NCBI GenBank assembly: GCA_944323325.1
Contig: CALUSF010000005.1
Location: 1 to 35,183, forward strand
DNA: 35,183 bases
Direction of reading: 5' to 3'
Origin: Candidatus Gastranaerophilales bacterium
Lineage (GTDB): Bacteria; Cyanobacteriota; Vampirovibrionia; Gastranaerophilales; Gastranaerophilaceae
The translations under genes and the position numbers were made by a program. A model generated the notes under the pieces. It was given only the letters and a program-made list of their open reading frames with translations, made no database searches and was not told the origin of the DNA. Below, one piece after another: positions 15,747 to 23,300 of this stretch. The stretch's first letter is position 1. The number at the start of each line of letters is the position of its first letter.

Positions 15747-16302
15747 TATTTTTAAGAATCCCTTAGCCTGGACATACGAAAATTTCAAAAAAAATACAGC
15801 CAAAATGCTTGTCGTCACCGGTACGATTGGGTGGGGGCTCTCTTCTGCCGCACAGGGACTTGCGGTACTTTTTAATCCTAAAATATCAAAAGAACAAAAA
15901 GGGTATCTTCTTCCTCAAGAGGGTGCGGATGCTATTGTAAATATTGCTTTATTTTTATCGTTTACCAGAGTTGCGCAAAAAGTCTTTTCTAAACTTGCAT
16001 CGACGGGGAAATTTGCACCGAAACAGGTAAGAGAATTTCTTAACAAGAATAAAGAGCTTTACGGTGATAAAGTCGGTAAGCTTTCTCTTGATTTGGATGA
16101 AGTATTAAAGACAGATAATAAATTTCCAAAAGAAGCGTATTATAATTATAAGAATTATATTACGACCGTAGGAACTGTGGGAGCAAGTATTTTAGCCTCA
16201 AACATAGTTACGCCGGTTGTGAGAAACTATACCGCATCATTAATACAGGATAAATATTTAAAATATAAACCTCAAAATCCTTCGGGTAATATGAAAATTT
16301 AG
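15739..16302 (+). CDS. Unknown membrane protein, coupled to the preceding gene
   Basis: A 187-aa protein starting MTNIFKNPLAWTYENFKKN at an ATG inside the ATGACTAA overlap with the previous gene. An in-frame upstream ATG at 15718 also exists. Three hydrophobic segments are visible: MLVVTGTIGWGLSSAAQGLAV (about 21-42), AIVNIALFLSFTRVA (about 66-82) and TVGTVGASILASNIV (about 143-160). The loops are basic. No family is recognised. The overlap, shared size and shared membrane character suggest that it acts with the 15159 product. Confidence 0.65.
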   Translation: MTNIFKNPLAWTYENFKKNTAKMLVVTGTIGWGLSSAAQGLAVLFNPKISKEQKGYLLPQEGADAIVNIALFLSFTRVAQKVFSKLASTGKFAPKQVREFLNKNKELYGDKVGKLSLDLDEVLKTDNKFPKEAYYNYKNYITTVGTVGASILASNIVTPVVRNYTASLIQDKYLKYKPQNPSGNMKI

Positions 16303-16309
16303 AAAAGTA

Positions 16310-16318
16310 TGATATGAT
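16310..16318 (+). promoter_or_regulatory. Extended -10 of a likely leaderless dehydrogenase mRNA
   Basis: TGATATGAT (TG-n-TATGAT) is followed by ACATTT and directly by the ATG at 16325, with no ribosome site. Transcription would start at or next to the A of the start codon. Confidence 0.45.
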
Positions 16319-16324
16319 ACATTT

Positions 16325-17554
16325 ATGGAACGTTACGAATACGGAATTATAGGAGGGGGGCCGGCAGGATATACAGCCGGTATGTGTTTGGCAAAGAACG
16401 GCCATTCCGTAATATTGTTTGAAAAAGATAAGCTCGGAGGAACTTGCCTTAACCGCGGATGTATTCCTACAAAGTCTTTTTTGCACTCGTCCGAAATATA
16501 TGCCCAAATAATGACTTCGGATAAAATCGGGGTTCATATAGATGATTTTTCGTTTGATTTTTCTAAAGTTGTTGAAAAAAAAGATACAACAGTAGAACGT
16601 GTTCGCAAATCCCTTGAACTTGCCGTAAAAAATTCCGGCGTTAAAACAGTGTACGCGAAAGCTTGTATAAAAGATAAAAACACAATTCTTACCGAATCAG
16701 AAGAGTATAAGGTTGATAACATAATTATTGCTTCCGGCTCAAAGCCGAAAGAACTTTCGGGACTTAAGTTTGACGGGGAATTTATTTTGAGTTCGGACGA
16801 TATTTTAAATATAAAAGAATTACCTAAATCCGTATTAATAATAGGTTCCGGTGCAATAGGCCTTGAATGGGCAAGGATTTTTTCAAATTTCGGAGTTGAA
16901 GTCAGTATTGTTGAAGCTGCCGAACATTTGCTGCCGCTTGCCGATACGGAAGTTTCCAAAAGGGTTGAGAGAATTTTTAAGCAGAAAAAAGTCAAATTTT
17001 ATCTGCAAAATACCGTTTCGGAAATTAAGGGCAGAACCGTTATATTAAAAACGGGGGAAGAAATTTCTCCGGATTTTGTATTATCAGCGGTCGGCAGGGA
17101 ACCCGTAAAACCGGATTGCCCCTGTGAAACAATTCTGGGTGATGCGTGCGGCGAAATCCAGCTTGCACACTATGCAATCCATCAGGCGCAGCAGTTTGCA
17201 TCAAAAGTTCCGTTTGATAAAAACCTGACACCTTCCGTTATCTACGGCGAACCGGAAATTGCTTGGGCAGGTCTTCGGGAACAGGATATTGACGAGTCAT
17301 ACAAAAAAGTTATGCTGCCGGTTACGGCTCTTGGAAAAGCCTGGTGCGATGATGCAACCGACGGATTTATTAAACTTATTATCAAAGATAATTTGATATA
17401 CGGAGCTCACATTGTATCCAAAGAAGCTTCCTCTTTAATACATACGGTTCTCGCTTTTATGCAGAACAAAATAAAAATTGAAGATATAAAACAAATATGT
17501 TTTGCCCACCCTACTTATTCGGAAGGCATTTTTGATATTCTTGCCGGGCTTTAG
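16325..17554 (+). CDS. Dihydrolipoamide dehydrogenase-like flavoprotein, compact form
   Basis: A 409-aa FAD/NAD disulfide oxidoreductase. Visible are the FAD motif GGGPAGYTAG (about 9-18), the redox-active pair in GGTCLNRGCIPTK (about 38-50), the NAD motif GSGAIGLEWA, and the C-terminal HPTYSE catalytic His-Glu pair. It is shorter than the ~460-470 aa family. The segment that normally carries V-D-x-x-x-x-T and the A-I-G-D flavin loop is about 25 residues shorter here, reading AVGREPVKPDCPCETILGDAC-G before LAHYA. A GD is kept, and two extra cysteines (CPC) appear. The reading frame is intact, so this looks like a real variant. It may be an E3 of a 2-oxo acid or glycine-cleavage complex, or a related reductase. 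lipA lies 9 kb away. Confidence 0.85.
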   Translation: MERYEYGIIGGGPAGYTAGMCLAKNGHSVILFEKDKLGGTCLNRGCIPTKSFLHSSEIYAQIMTSDKIGVHIDDFSFDFSKVVEKKDTTVERVRKSLELAVKNSGVKTVYAKACIKDKNTILTESEEYKVDNIIIASGSKPKELSGLKFDGEFILSSDDILNIKELPKSVLIIGSGAIGLEWARIFSNFGVEVSIVEAAEHLLPLADTEVSKRVERIFKQKKVKFYLQNTVSEIKGRTVILKTGEEISPDFVLSAVGREPVKPDCPCETILGDACGEIQLAHYAIHQAQQFASKVPFDKNLTPSVIYGEPEIAWAGLREQDIDESYKKVMLPVTALGKAWCDDATDGFIKLIIKDNLIYGAHIVSKEASSLIHTVLAFMQNKIKIEDIKQICFAHPTYSEGIFDILAGL

Positions 17555-17574
17555 AGTCTTTTTATACAGGAAAT

Positions 17575-17610
17575 TTTGTCATACACTCAAAAGCTGTTAT
17601 ATATGACAAA
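17575..17610. repeat. Inverted repeat between the dehydrogenase and rbfA
   Basis: TTTGTCATA (17575-17583) and TATGACAAA (17602-17610) form a perfect 9-bp inverted repeat with an 18-nt loop. There is no T run after it, so it is either a weak terminator for the dehydrogenase or an operator upstream of the rbfA promoter. Confidence 0.4.
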
Positions 17611-17630
17611 TGTAATTTTCGGCAGACTCA

Positions 17631-17639
17631 TGATATAAT
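17631..17639 (+). promoter_or_regulatory. Extended -10 promoter of rbfA-truB
   Basis: TGATATAAT (TG-n-TATAAT) lies about 22 nt before the ATG at 17662, followed by the AAAAGGAGAAGG ribosome site. Confidence 0.55.
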
Positions 17640-17661
17640 TTTACTAAAAGGAGAAGGAACA

Positions 17662-18009
17662 ATGTCTTTAAGGAATGAAAGGGTCAGAAAAGAATTAATG
17701 AGGGATATCTCTGATATTATAAGAAAAGAGGTCAGAGGGCTTGAAGGTGTTGTATCAATTGTTGATGTAGAAGTTTCGCATGATAATTCGTACGCAAAAG
17801 TTTACTACAGTGTTTTGGGTTCAGGCGAACAAGTTGAAAAAGATAAAGAAATCATTGAAAAAAATACCGGCAAAGTACGATATGAAGTAGGGAAACGTAT
17901 TCGTCTCAGAGTTACCCCGGAAATAAAATTTGTTTATTCGGACGGACTCGAACAGGGTTCGCGTGTCCTTGATTTGATTAATAAAATCTCTAACGGCGAG
18001 ATTAAATAA
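17662..18009 (+). CDS. rbfA: Ribosome-binding factor A
   Basis: A 115-aa KH-fold protein that assists late 30S maturation at the 16S rRNA 5' end. Typical features are RNERVRKELMRDISDIIRKEV at the start, VSIVDVEVSHDNSYAKVYYSVLG in the middle, and RLRVTPEIKFVYSDGLEQGSRVLDLI near the end. Length is normal. It lies directly in front of truB, with no gap between the stop and the next ATG, a common bacterial pairing that indicates translational coupling. Confidence 0.96.
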   Translation: MSLRNERVRKELMRDISDIIRKEVRGLEGVVSIVDVEVSHDNSYAKVYYSVLGSGEQVEKDKEIIEKNTGKVRYEVGKRIRLRVTPEIKFVYSDGLEQGSRVLDLINKISNGEIK

Positions 18010-18864
18010 ATGTTTGGATTTATTAATATTTATAAACCTAAAGGTATAACTTCGCATGATGTTATCTCTGTTTTAAGGCGTATTACAAAAATTAAGCAAA
18101 TCGGGCATACGGGTACACTTGATCCTTTTGCGGAAGGAGTTCTGCCTGTCTGTATCGGAAAAGCGACAAGGCTGATTGAGTTTTTAAATGATGATAAAGC
18201 TTATATCGGAACAGTGCAGCTCGGGAAGTCTACAACAACTTATGATATTGAAGGCGAGGAGGTAAACCGCTCCGACAAGGCAGTGAATATTGACCAAATT
18301 AAAAAAGAACTGGAAAATTTTAAAGGTGATATAGAGCAGCTTCCGCCCGTGTATTCCGCAATAAAAGTTAAGGGTAAGAAGCTTTATGAATACGCAAGGA
18401 AAGGCGAGACGGTAGAAATTGCTCCGCGCAGAGTCAGTATAAATAAACTGGAAGTGTTAAACTATGACCCTGAAAAGCGCACTCTTGAGTTGTATATTGA
18501 TTGTTCAAAGGGTACTTATATACGCTCAATTGCGAATGATTTAGGCGAAAAATTGGGTACATACGGACACCTTTCTAAACTTGTCAGAGTAAAAGCCGGT
18601 GATTTTATTATAGATGATGCCGTTAGGCTGGAAAATTTAAATAGTATAGATGACGTAAAAAAGAATTTAATAAATACGTTAGAGAAATTAAAATATCCCA
18701 TGGCCGAATTAAATGAAAAAGAAAAAAACAAAGTATCGCATGGCATGGATATATATAAAAATACTCCGAATGAAGGAGTGGTTATTTTGGTTTATAATAA
18801 TGAACTTGCAGCGGTCGCAAAAACAGACGGTACAACAGTTAGATGCTTAAAAGTTTTTGTATAA
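18010..18864 (+). CDS. truB: tRNA pseudouridine(55) synthase
   Basis: A 284-aa enzyme that converts U55 in the T-loop of tRNAs to pseudouridine. It opens MFGFINIYKPKGITSHDVIS. The catalytic aspartate is D38 in HTGTLDPFAEGVLPVCIGKATR. Later signatures are PPVYSAIKVKGKKLYEYARKGE and CSKGTYIRSIANDLGEKLGTYGHLSKLVR. The C-terminal ~60 residues form a reduced PUA-like region. The ATG follows the rbfA stop codon directly. Confidence 0.96.
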   Translation: MFGFINIYKPKGITSHDVISVLRRITKIKQIGHTGTLDPFAEGVLPVCIGKATRLIEFLNDDKAYIGTVQLGKSTTTYDIEGEEVNRSDKAVNIDQIKKELENFKGDIEQLPPVYSAIKVKGKKLYEYARKGETVEIAPRRVSINKLEVLNYDPEKRTLELYIDCSKGTYIRSIANDLGEKLGTYGHLSKLVRVKAGDFIIDDAVRLENLNSIDDVKKNLINTLEKLKYPMAELNEKEKNKVSHGMDIYKNTPNEGVVILVYNNELAAVAKTDGTTVRCLKVFV

Positions 18865-18900
18865 AACCATCCGCCGTTTGGCTTCTTTTAGTCATGCCTA

Positions 18901-18929
18901 TTGTCGATTTGGGGTAAATATGCTATAAT
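18901..18929 (+). promoter_or_regulatory. Promoter of the S1-domain protein gene
   Basis: TTGTCG (18901-18906), a 17-bp spacer and TATAAT (18924-18929), with TG making an extended -10 (TGCTATAAT). The AGGAGG ribosome site and a GTG start follow. Confidence 0.65.
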
Positions 18930-18965
18930 ACCCGTGTGTTTATTTGGAGATAGGAGGCTACAGCG

Positions 18966-20039
18966 GTGGAACAGTATTCAGATTGTGACTTTGAAGCACT
19001 TTTGGAAAAGTACGATTATAATTTTAAGCGCGGGGATATTGTGAAGGGCATTGTATGTGCTTATGAGTCTGACGGAGTAATTGTAGATATAGGTTCAAAA
19101 TGCACAGCTTTTGTACCGTTTTATGAAGTATCTTCAGACAGGAAAGTAAAACCGGAAGATGTATTGGAACTTAACGGAGAGTACGAATTTCTTATAATTC
19201 AGGATTGTGACGAAAACGGCAGATTTATACTGTCTTACAAGAAAGTTCATCTTGCTCATACCTGGGCAGAATTGGAAAAAATTAAAGAAGCGGATGAAAC
19301 AATTGCAGCTGTTGTTACACAAATTGTTAAAGGCGGTATTGTAGTTGATATATCCGGCGTTCAAGGATTTATCCCGCAAGGACAGCTTTGTGCAAGAGAA
19401 ACTATTTGCAATCCGGGTGATAAAATTGAAGTTAAAATTTTGACCCTTGATAAATCGCAGCATAATTTGATATTGTCAAATAAAAAAGTGTTTGAAACAA
19501 ATATGGCGGAAACAAGAAAGAATGTATTCTCTCAGGTTGAAGTCGGTCAGATTGTAAAAGGCGAAGTTGTAAGAATTACCGATTTCGGTGCGTTTGTAAA
19601 TGTCGGAGGGGTTGACTGCTTACTTCCGCTTTCTCAAATTTCCTGGAAATGGGTTGAACATCCTACTGATTTGTTAAAAGTCGGTCAGGAAATTAATGTT
19701 GAGATTATTGATGTTGACTATAATAAACAGAGAATAAGTCTCAGCCTCAAAAATACCGAGCCTGATCCGTGGATTAAAGCAGAGAATGAGCTAAAAGAGG
19801 GCGATATTAAAGAAGGAATAATAACGAGAATTAAACCCTTCGGCGCCTTCGTGGAACTTTTACCGGGTGTGGAAGCGCTGCTTCCGCAATCCGCTTTGAT
19901 TGAATTTCAGAACAAAAGTAACAATATCCTGAATGTCGGAGATAAAATTGATACTAAAATTATAAAATTCAATCCGCGTGATAAAAGGATTTCTCTGGGG
20001 CTCCCTAATTCGGAAAATACTGAAGCTGTGTCAGAATAG
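18966..20039 (+). CDS. rpsA: S1 RNA-binding protein, likely 30S ribosomal protein S1
   Basis: A 357-aa protein with four S1 (OB-fold) domains: about residues 18-87 (RGDIVKGIVCAYESDGVIVDIG), 100-165 (IVKGGIVVDISGVQGFIPQGQL), 185-258 (VGQIVKGEVVRITDFGAFVNVG) and 273-345 (EGDIKEGIITRIKPFGAFVEL). Domains 3 and 4 are the best conserved. S1 binds mRNA to the 30S subunit; cyanobacterial S1 is shorter than the six-domain proteobacterial form, consistent with this size. The start is GTG, with AGGAGG 8 nt upstream. The 3' end overlaps the end of convergent maf by 35 bp. The gene symbol is by domain content, not a search. Confidence 0.88.
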   Translation: MEQYSDCDFEALLEKYDYNFKRGDIVKGIVCAYESDGVIVDIGSKCTAFVPFYEVSSDRKVKPEDVLELNGEYEFLIIQDCDENGRFILSYKKVHLAHTWAELEKIKEADETIAAVVTQIVKGGIVVDISGVQGFIPQGQLCARETICNPGDKIEVKILTLDKSQHNLILSNKKVFETNMAETRKNVFSQVEVGQIVKGEVVRITDFGAFVNVGGVDCLLPLSQISWKWVEHPTDLLKVGQEINVEIIDVDYNKQRISLSLKNTEPDPWIKAENELKEGDIKEGIITRIKPFGAFVELLPGVEALLPQSALIEFQNKSNNILNVGDKIDTKIIKFNPRDKRISLGLPNSENTEAVSE

Positions 20040-20583
20040 TCATAACAGCTTCCGGAGACAGTCCGACAATATTTTCAAAACTTCCTTCGTATTTATCAAG
20101 ATAATTCGGAGGAAGTTCTTGTATTCCGTAGCTTCCTGCTTTATCAAGGGGATTAAATGTATCAATATAATAATGAATCATTTCATCCGTCCAAGGGGTG
20201 AATCTTACGTAACTTGTTGTGGAAATTGTTGCAGCCCGATTTGTTTTTGTATTAATTCCGCAAGTTGAAGTAACTACCGAATGAGTATTGCCCTGCAGTG
20301 ACTTAAGCATTTCAAACGCTTCTTCTTTAGAATGCGGTTTGCCCAAAATTTTATTACGAAAAACGACGACCGTATCTGCCGCAAGTACAAGCGAATTTTT
20401 ATCCACTCTTCTTACGACGTCAAGACATTTTTGAGTCGCCAAATCTTCAATCTTTTCGTAAGAAAAAATATTGTCTGCAAGTTTTTCGTCATAATTAGAA
20501 GGGATTACTTCAAAATCTAACCCTAAATCTGTCAAAATTTTTTTCCTTCTCGGAGAATTTGATGCAAGTATTAGCTTAAGCAT
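20005..20583 (-). CDS. maf: Maf family nucleotide pyrophosphatase
   Basis: A 192-aa house-cleaning enzyme that hydrolyses modified or non-canonical dTTP/UTP/CTP (Maf/YhdE group). It opens MLKLILASNSPRRKKIL with the SxSPRR substrate motif. ADTVVV and the SLQGNTHSVVTST region carry the remaining catalytic residues, and the PLDKAGSYGIQ segment is typical. The ATG at 20583 has AAAAGGAAA upstream; an earlier in-frame Met (20607) lies before that site. Its start overlaps the end of the preceding gene (20576) by 8 nt, so it is coupled. It overlaps the S1 gene tail to tail. Confidence 0.95.
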   Translation of the reverse strand: MLKLILASNSPRRKKILTDLGLDFEVIPSNYDEKLADNIFSYEKIEDLATQKCLDVVRRVDKNSLVLAADTVVVFRNKILGKPHSKEEAFEMLKSLQGNTHSVVTSTCGINTKTNRAATISTTSYVRFTPWTDEMIHYYIDTFNPLDKAGSYGIQELPPNYLDKYEGSFENIVGLSPEAVMTILTQLQYFPN

Positions 20584-21064
20584 GGATATTTCCTTTTCGT
20601 ATTTCAAGCAGTTTTCTTAGTCCAAAGCTTGTAAATCCTTCAAGTTCAATATGTTTTTTGTTAACAAGTTCCGGGTTTTCGTAATTTGCAAAGAAAAAAC
20701 TAATTGTTTCATCTATTTTTTTACTTATATTTTTCCAGCTTTTGAACAATGGGATATTTGTAATTTCCCCGGATTCATTGTTAATTGTGATATTTGTTTT
20801 ATCCGTTTTTAATACTGTCTTTCCCTGCATTTGTTTATCGCTGGGTATTTTGTTAAAAAGCATTCTTCTGTCAAGCAGGCCGGTTTTGCTGTTTGTACTT
20901 ACAAGTTCTTTTACAATTTTAACGCTAAAGAATTCATTATTTTGAGAGCTTTTCGTTTCTGCATTCATTTTTGTAAGAATTGTTTTTAAGCTTTTCATTT
21001 GATTCTGATTTAAGAACCGTTGTTTTCTTTGAAATGTTTGATTTTGTGCAGCTTGTATTCTCAT
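20576..21064 (-). CDS. Unknown protein with lineage-type N-terminus
   Basis: A 162-aa soluble protein beginning MRIQAAQNQTFQRKQRF, like the short I-x-x-x-Q-N-x-x-F lead seen on other unknown proteins of this lineage (recollection). The rest is basic and polar, with a middle of beta-like strands (KTVLKTDKTNITINNESGEIT) and a helical end. No signal peptide, membrane segment or known domain. It lies 12 nt behind the radical SAM gene and overlaps maf, so all three are one operon. Confidence 0.65.
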   Translation of the reverse strand: MRIQAAQNQTFQRKQRFLNQNQMKSLKTILTKMNAETKSSQNNEFFSVKIVKELVSTNSKTGLLDRRMLFNKIPSDKQMQGKTVLKTDKTNITINNESGEITNIPLFKSWKNISKKIDETISFFFANYENPELVNKKHIELEGFTSFGLRKLLEIRKGNIHA

Positions 21065-21076
21065 ACGGAATTCCTC

Positions 21077-21709
21077 TTATGAATACCCGTTTTCTATAAA
21101 TTCTCTTTCGCGGAACTTTGCACCGAGCGAATTTGCAATTTCTTCACATTTTTCTGTATCAATATGGTGCACTTTATCAAACCCTGTTACTACACTTGCG
21201 GTAACTTCGATTCCTGCATCTGAACAGGCTTTGATAAATTTTTTGACCTCTTCATACGCATTCGGAATTTTGGGATTGCATATTTCGTCATACTGGTTTG
21301 AGTCGGAAGCATTTAAACTTACTGACGCCGAATCAATCAAACCCTTGAATTCTTCCGCTACATTGGTTTTAAAAATAGCGTTGGCGTGTCCGTTTGTATT
21401 GACTCTGATTTTGATTTCAGGATGATTTTTGCGTAAGTATTTGCAAAATTCCTTCATCATTTCGCGTCTCAAAAACGGTTCGCCGTATCCGCAAAACACA
21501 ACTTCCTTTGGCGTCGGAGAGTACGTTTCAAACTGACGGATAATATCTTCCAAAGTGTAGTTATCATCATGCCACATTTCTGCACCGCAAACATCATCCT
21601 TTTGAGTTCTTAAACAGAAAACGCAGGAATTTGTACAAGAATTCGTGAGATTTACATAAACAGTCTCGGGAGACGGCTCATTATTTATGGAATAAACCAG
21701 AGTGTACAT
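21077..21709 (-). CDS. TatD-family-associated radical SAM protein
   Basis: A 210-aa radical SAM enzyme. The [4Fe-4S] cluster motif C25-x3-C29-x2-C32 (SCTNSCVFC) follows a strand typical of the family (VYVNLTNSC). SAM-binding GYGEPFLRRE and the TNGHAN segment follow, as in short activase-like radical SAM proteins. The opening YSINNEPSPETVYVNLTNSCTN and overall length match the group named TatD-associated, though no tatD is in this window. Substrate unknown. The ribosome site AAAGGGGAAA precedes the ATG; a TATAAT (21732-21737, minus) lies between the ferredoxin terminator and this gene. Confidence 0.88.
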   Translation of the reverse strand: MYTLVYSINNEPSPETVYVNLTNSCTNSCVFCLRTQKDDVCGAEMWHDDNYTLEDIIRQFETYSPTPKEVVFCGYGEPFLRREMMKEFCKYLRKNHPEIKIRVNTNGHANAIFKTNVAEEFKGLIDSASVSLNASDSNQYDEICNPKIPNAYEEVKKFIKACSDAGIEVTASVVTGFDKVHHIDTEKCEEIANSLGAKFREREFIENGYS

Positions 21710-21746
21710 TTTACATTTCCCCTTTTTTTAGATTATACAATAAAAA

Positions 21747-21781
21747 AGCGGCGGCACCAAAAAATTTTTGGTGCCGCCGCT
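21747..21781 (-). terminator. Strong rho-independent terminator of the ferredoxin gene
   Basis: The stem AGCGGCGGCACCAAA pairs with TTTGGTGCCGCCGCT (21747-21761 with 21767-21781). On the minus strand it is followed by TTTTTTATTG, a proper U run. It ends ferredoxin transcription just ahead of the radical SAM promoter. Confidence 0.88.
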
Positions 21782-21795
21782 AAAGCTTTTTGCTA

Positions 21796-21972
21796 TTATG
21801 CAACCGTAATTGCGGAAACAGGGCAAGCGCCTGCTGCTTCTTTTACGCAATCTTCATTTCCTGCTATGTTTGAAGAATTAACTTCTGCTTTGTCCTCTAC
21901 GTGGAATACAGCGTCACAAATTGATTCGCAAGCGCCGCATCCGATACAAGAATCTTCAATAGTTACGTTCAT
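21796..21972 (-). CDS. Single-cluster [4Fe-4S] ferredoxin
   Basis: A 58-aa protein beginning MNVTIEDSCIGCGACESICD. Cluster ligands are C9, C12, C15 and C50 (the last in ACPVSAI), so it holds one [4Fe-4S] cluster. Two extra cysteines, C19 and C42, sit where the disulfide of Thermotoga/Desulfovibrio-type monocluster ferredoxins lies (offset one residue from the T. maritima numbering as I recall it). The protein is acidic, as expected for an electron carrier. AAGGAGAAG precedes the ATG, an extended -10 promoter is upstream, and a strong terminator follows, so it is a well-expressed single gene. Possible partners here include the radical SAM enzymes and nitroreductases (inference). Confidence 0.93.
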   Translation of the reverse strand: MNVTIEDSCIGCGACESICDAVFHVEDKAEVNSSNIAGNEDCVKEAAGACPVSAITVA

Positions 21973-22022
21973 TTGTTCTTCTCCTTTTTTAGTATTACCC
22001 GCTTATACTGCGGATATGGTTT

Positions 22023-22031
22023 ATTATAACA
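22023..22031 (-). promoter_or_regulatory. Extended -10 promoter of the ferredoxin gene
   Basis: On the minus strand TGTTATAAT (TG-n-TATAAT), with a TTTAAA 17 bp further upstream as a possible -35, lies about 50 nt before the ATG. Confidence 0.55.
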
Positions 22032-22046
22032 TAAGATTAGCAATTT

Positions 22047-23228
22047 TTAAAATAACCAATCGGATATTCTGTCTGCAATCGAGTCAAATCCCTTGTTTAT
22101 ACCCAAATCTTTTGGTTCGATATTTTTTGAGTAATAAAGCACCGGAACTTTTTCTCTTGTGTGATCCGTGCCCGGAACGGTCGGGTCGCATCCGTGGTCT
22201 GCGGTTATAACCAATAGGTCGTTTTCGGAAATCAGCGGGAGAATTTTTTCCAAATAGTCGTCAACTTCTTCAATTGCTTTTCCGTAACCTTCGGCATTGT
22301 TTCTGTGTCCGTAGAGCATATCGGTGTCGACAAGGTTGGTAAATATTATCTCTTTTGATTCATCCGTAATATTTACTCCCTGATATTTTATTTTTTCTAA
22401 ATCAAGAGTTCCGTCAAGCGCTTTTATTGTCAATTCCAAGCCTTCTTTGTTTGAGCCTGTGTGGATTGCATGAGTAATTCCGGCTTTTGAAAAGATGTCC
22501 TCAATTTTTCCGATGCCGATAACTTTTGCTCCCGCATTTTTTACTTTGTCTAAAAGTGTGGGTTTTGGCGGTTTCATTGAGTAATCTCTTCTGTCTTTGG
22601 AAATTCTGGTTGGTTTCCCGTCTATTATTTTATAAGGTCTTGCGATTACTCTTGCGACGTTATAATTTCCTTCATCCAAAATATGACGCGCAATTTCGCA
22701 CCATTTATACAAAGTTTCTAGAGGTATCATATCTGTATCAAGTGCGATTTGGAAAACACTGTCTGCTGATGTATACACAATCGGATATTGTGTCTTGTGG
22801 TGTTCGTCGTTAAGCTGCTCTATAATAGCCGTACCGCTTGCGGGAATATTGGCAAGTATTCCGCCGCAGCCGGTTTCTTCAATAAATTTATCAATAAGCT
22901 CCTTCGGAAAACCTTTCGGAAATGTTGCAAATGGTTTTTCCGAGACAAGGCCCGCAATTTCCCAGTGTCCGGTTGTTGTATCTTTGCCTTTGGATTTTTC
23001 TTCCAATGTCCCATACTGTGCAATAGGAGTTGCAGTCTTTTTTATACCTTTAAAGTCCTGAATATTACCCAATCCCATTGCTTCCATTACGGGTAAATCC
23101 AAGCCGCCGTTAAATTCACAAACATTTTTTAAAGTATTGCATTCTTTTATATCTCCGAATTCTTCGCAATCGGACATTGCACCTATGCCCATTGAATCTA
23201 TTACAATAATTATTGCGCGTTTTTTCAT
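22047..23228 (-). CDS. deoB: Phosphopentomutase
   Basis: A 393-aa alkaline-phosphatase-superfamily enzyme that interconverts (deoxy)ribose 1-phosphate and 5-phosphate in nucleoside salvage. The metal site opens with IVIDSMGIGAMSD (D11). The catalytic threonine region KDTTTGHWE is at about residues 82-90. The C-terminal metal-binding block is ADHGCDPTVPGTDHTREKVPVL. Length is normal. GGAGGAAA precedes the ATG. It stands alone, divergent from nusB. Confidence 0.96.
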   Translation of the reverse strand: MKKRAIIIVIDSMGIGAMSDCEEFGDIKECNTLKNVCEFNGGLDLPVMEAMGLGNIQDFKGIKKTATPIAQYGTLEEKSKGKDTTTGHWEIAGLVSEKPFATFPKGFPKELIDKFIEETGCGGILANIPASGTAIIEQLNDEHHKTQYPIVYTSADSVFQIALDTDMIPLETLYKWCEIARHILDEGNYNVARVIARPYKIIDGKPTRISKDRRDYSMKPPKPTLLDKVKNAGAKVIGIGKIEDIFSKAGITHAIHTGSNKEGLELTIKALDGTLDLEKIKYQGVNITDESKEIIFTNLVDTDMLYGHRNNAEGYGKAIEEVDDYLEKILPLISENDLLVITADHGCDPTVPGTDHTREKVPVLYYSKNIEPKDLGINKGFDSIADRISDWLF

Positions 23229-23246
23229 AACTTTCCTCCAAGTTTT

Positions 23247-23255
23247 ATTATAACA
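23247..23255 (-). promoter_or_regulatory. Extended -10 promoter of deoB
   Basis: On the minus strand TGTTATAAT lies about 20 nt before the deoB ATG, back to back with the nusB promoter. Confidence 0.5.
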
Positions 23256-23262
23256 TGTTTTA

Positions 23263-23271
23263 TGATATTAT
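23263..23271 (+). promoter_or_regulatory. Extended -10 promoter of nusB-ftsY
   Basis: TGATATTAT (TG-n-TATTAT) lies about 30 nt before the ATG at 23301, followed by the TAGGAGAA ribosome site. Confidence 0.45.
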
Positions 23272-23300
23272 TAATAAAAAACTTAATAGGAGAAAAATAT

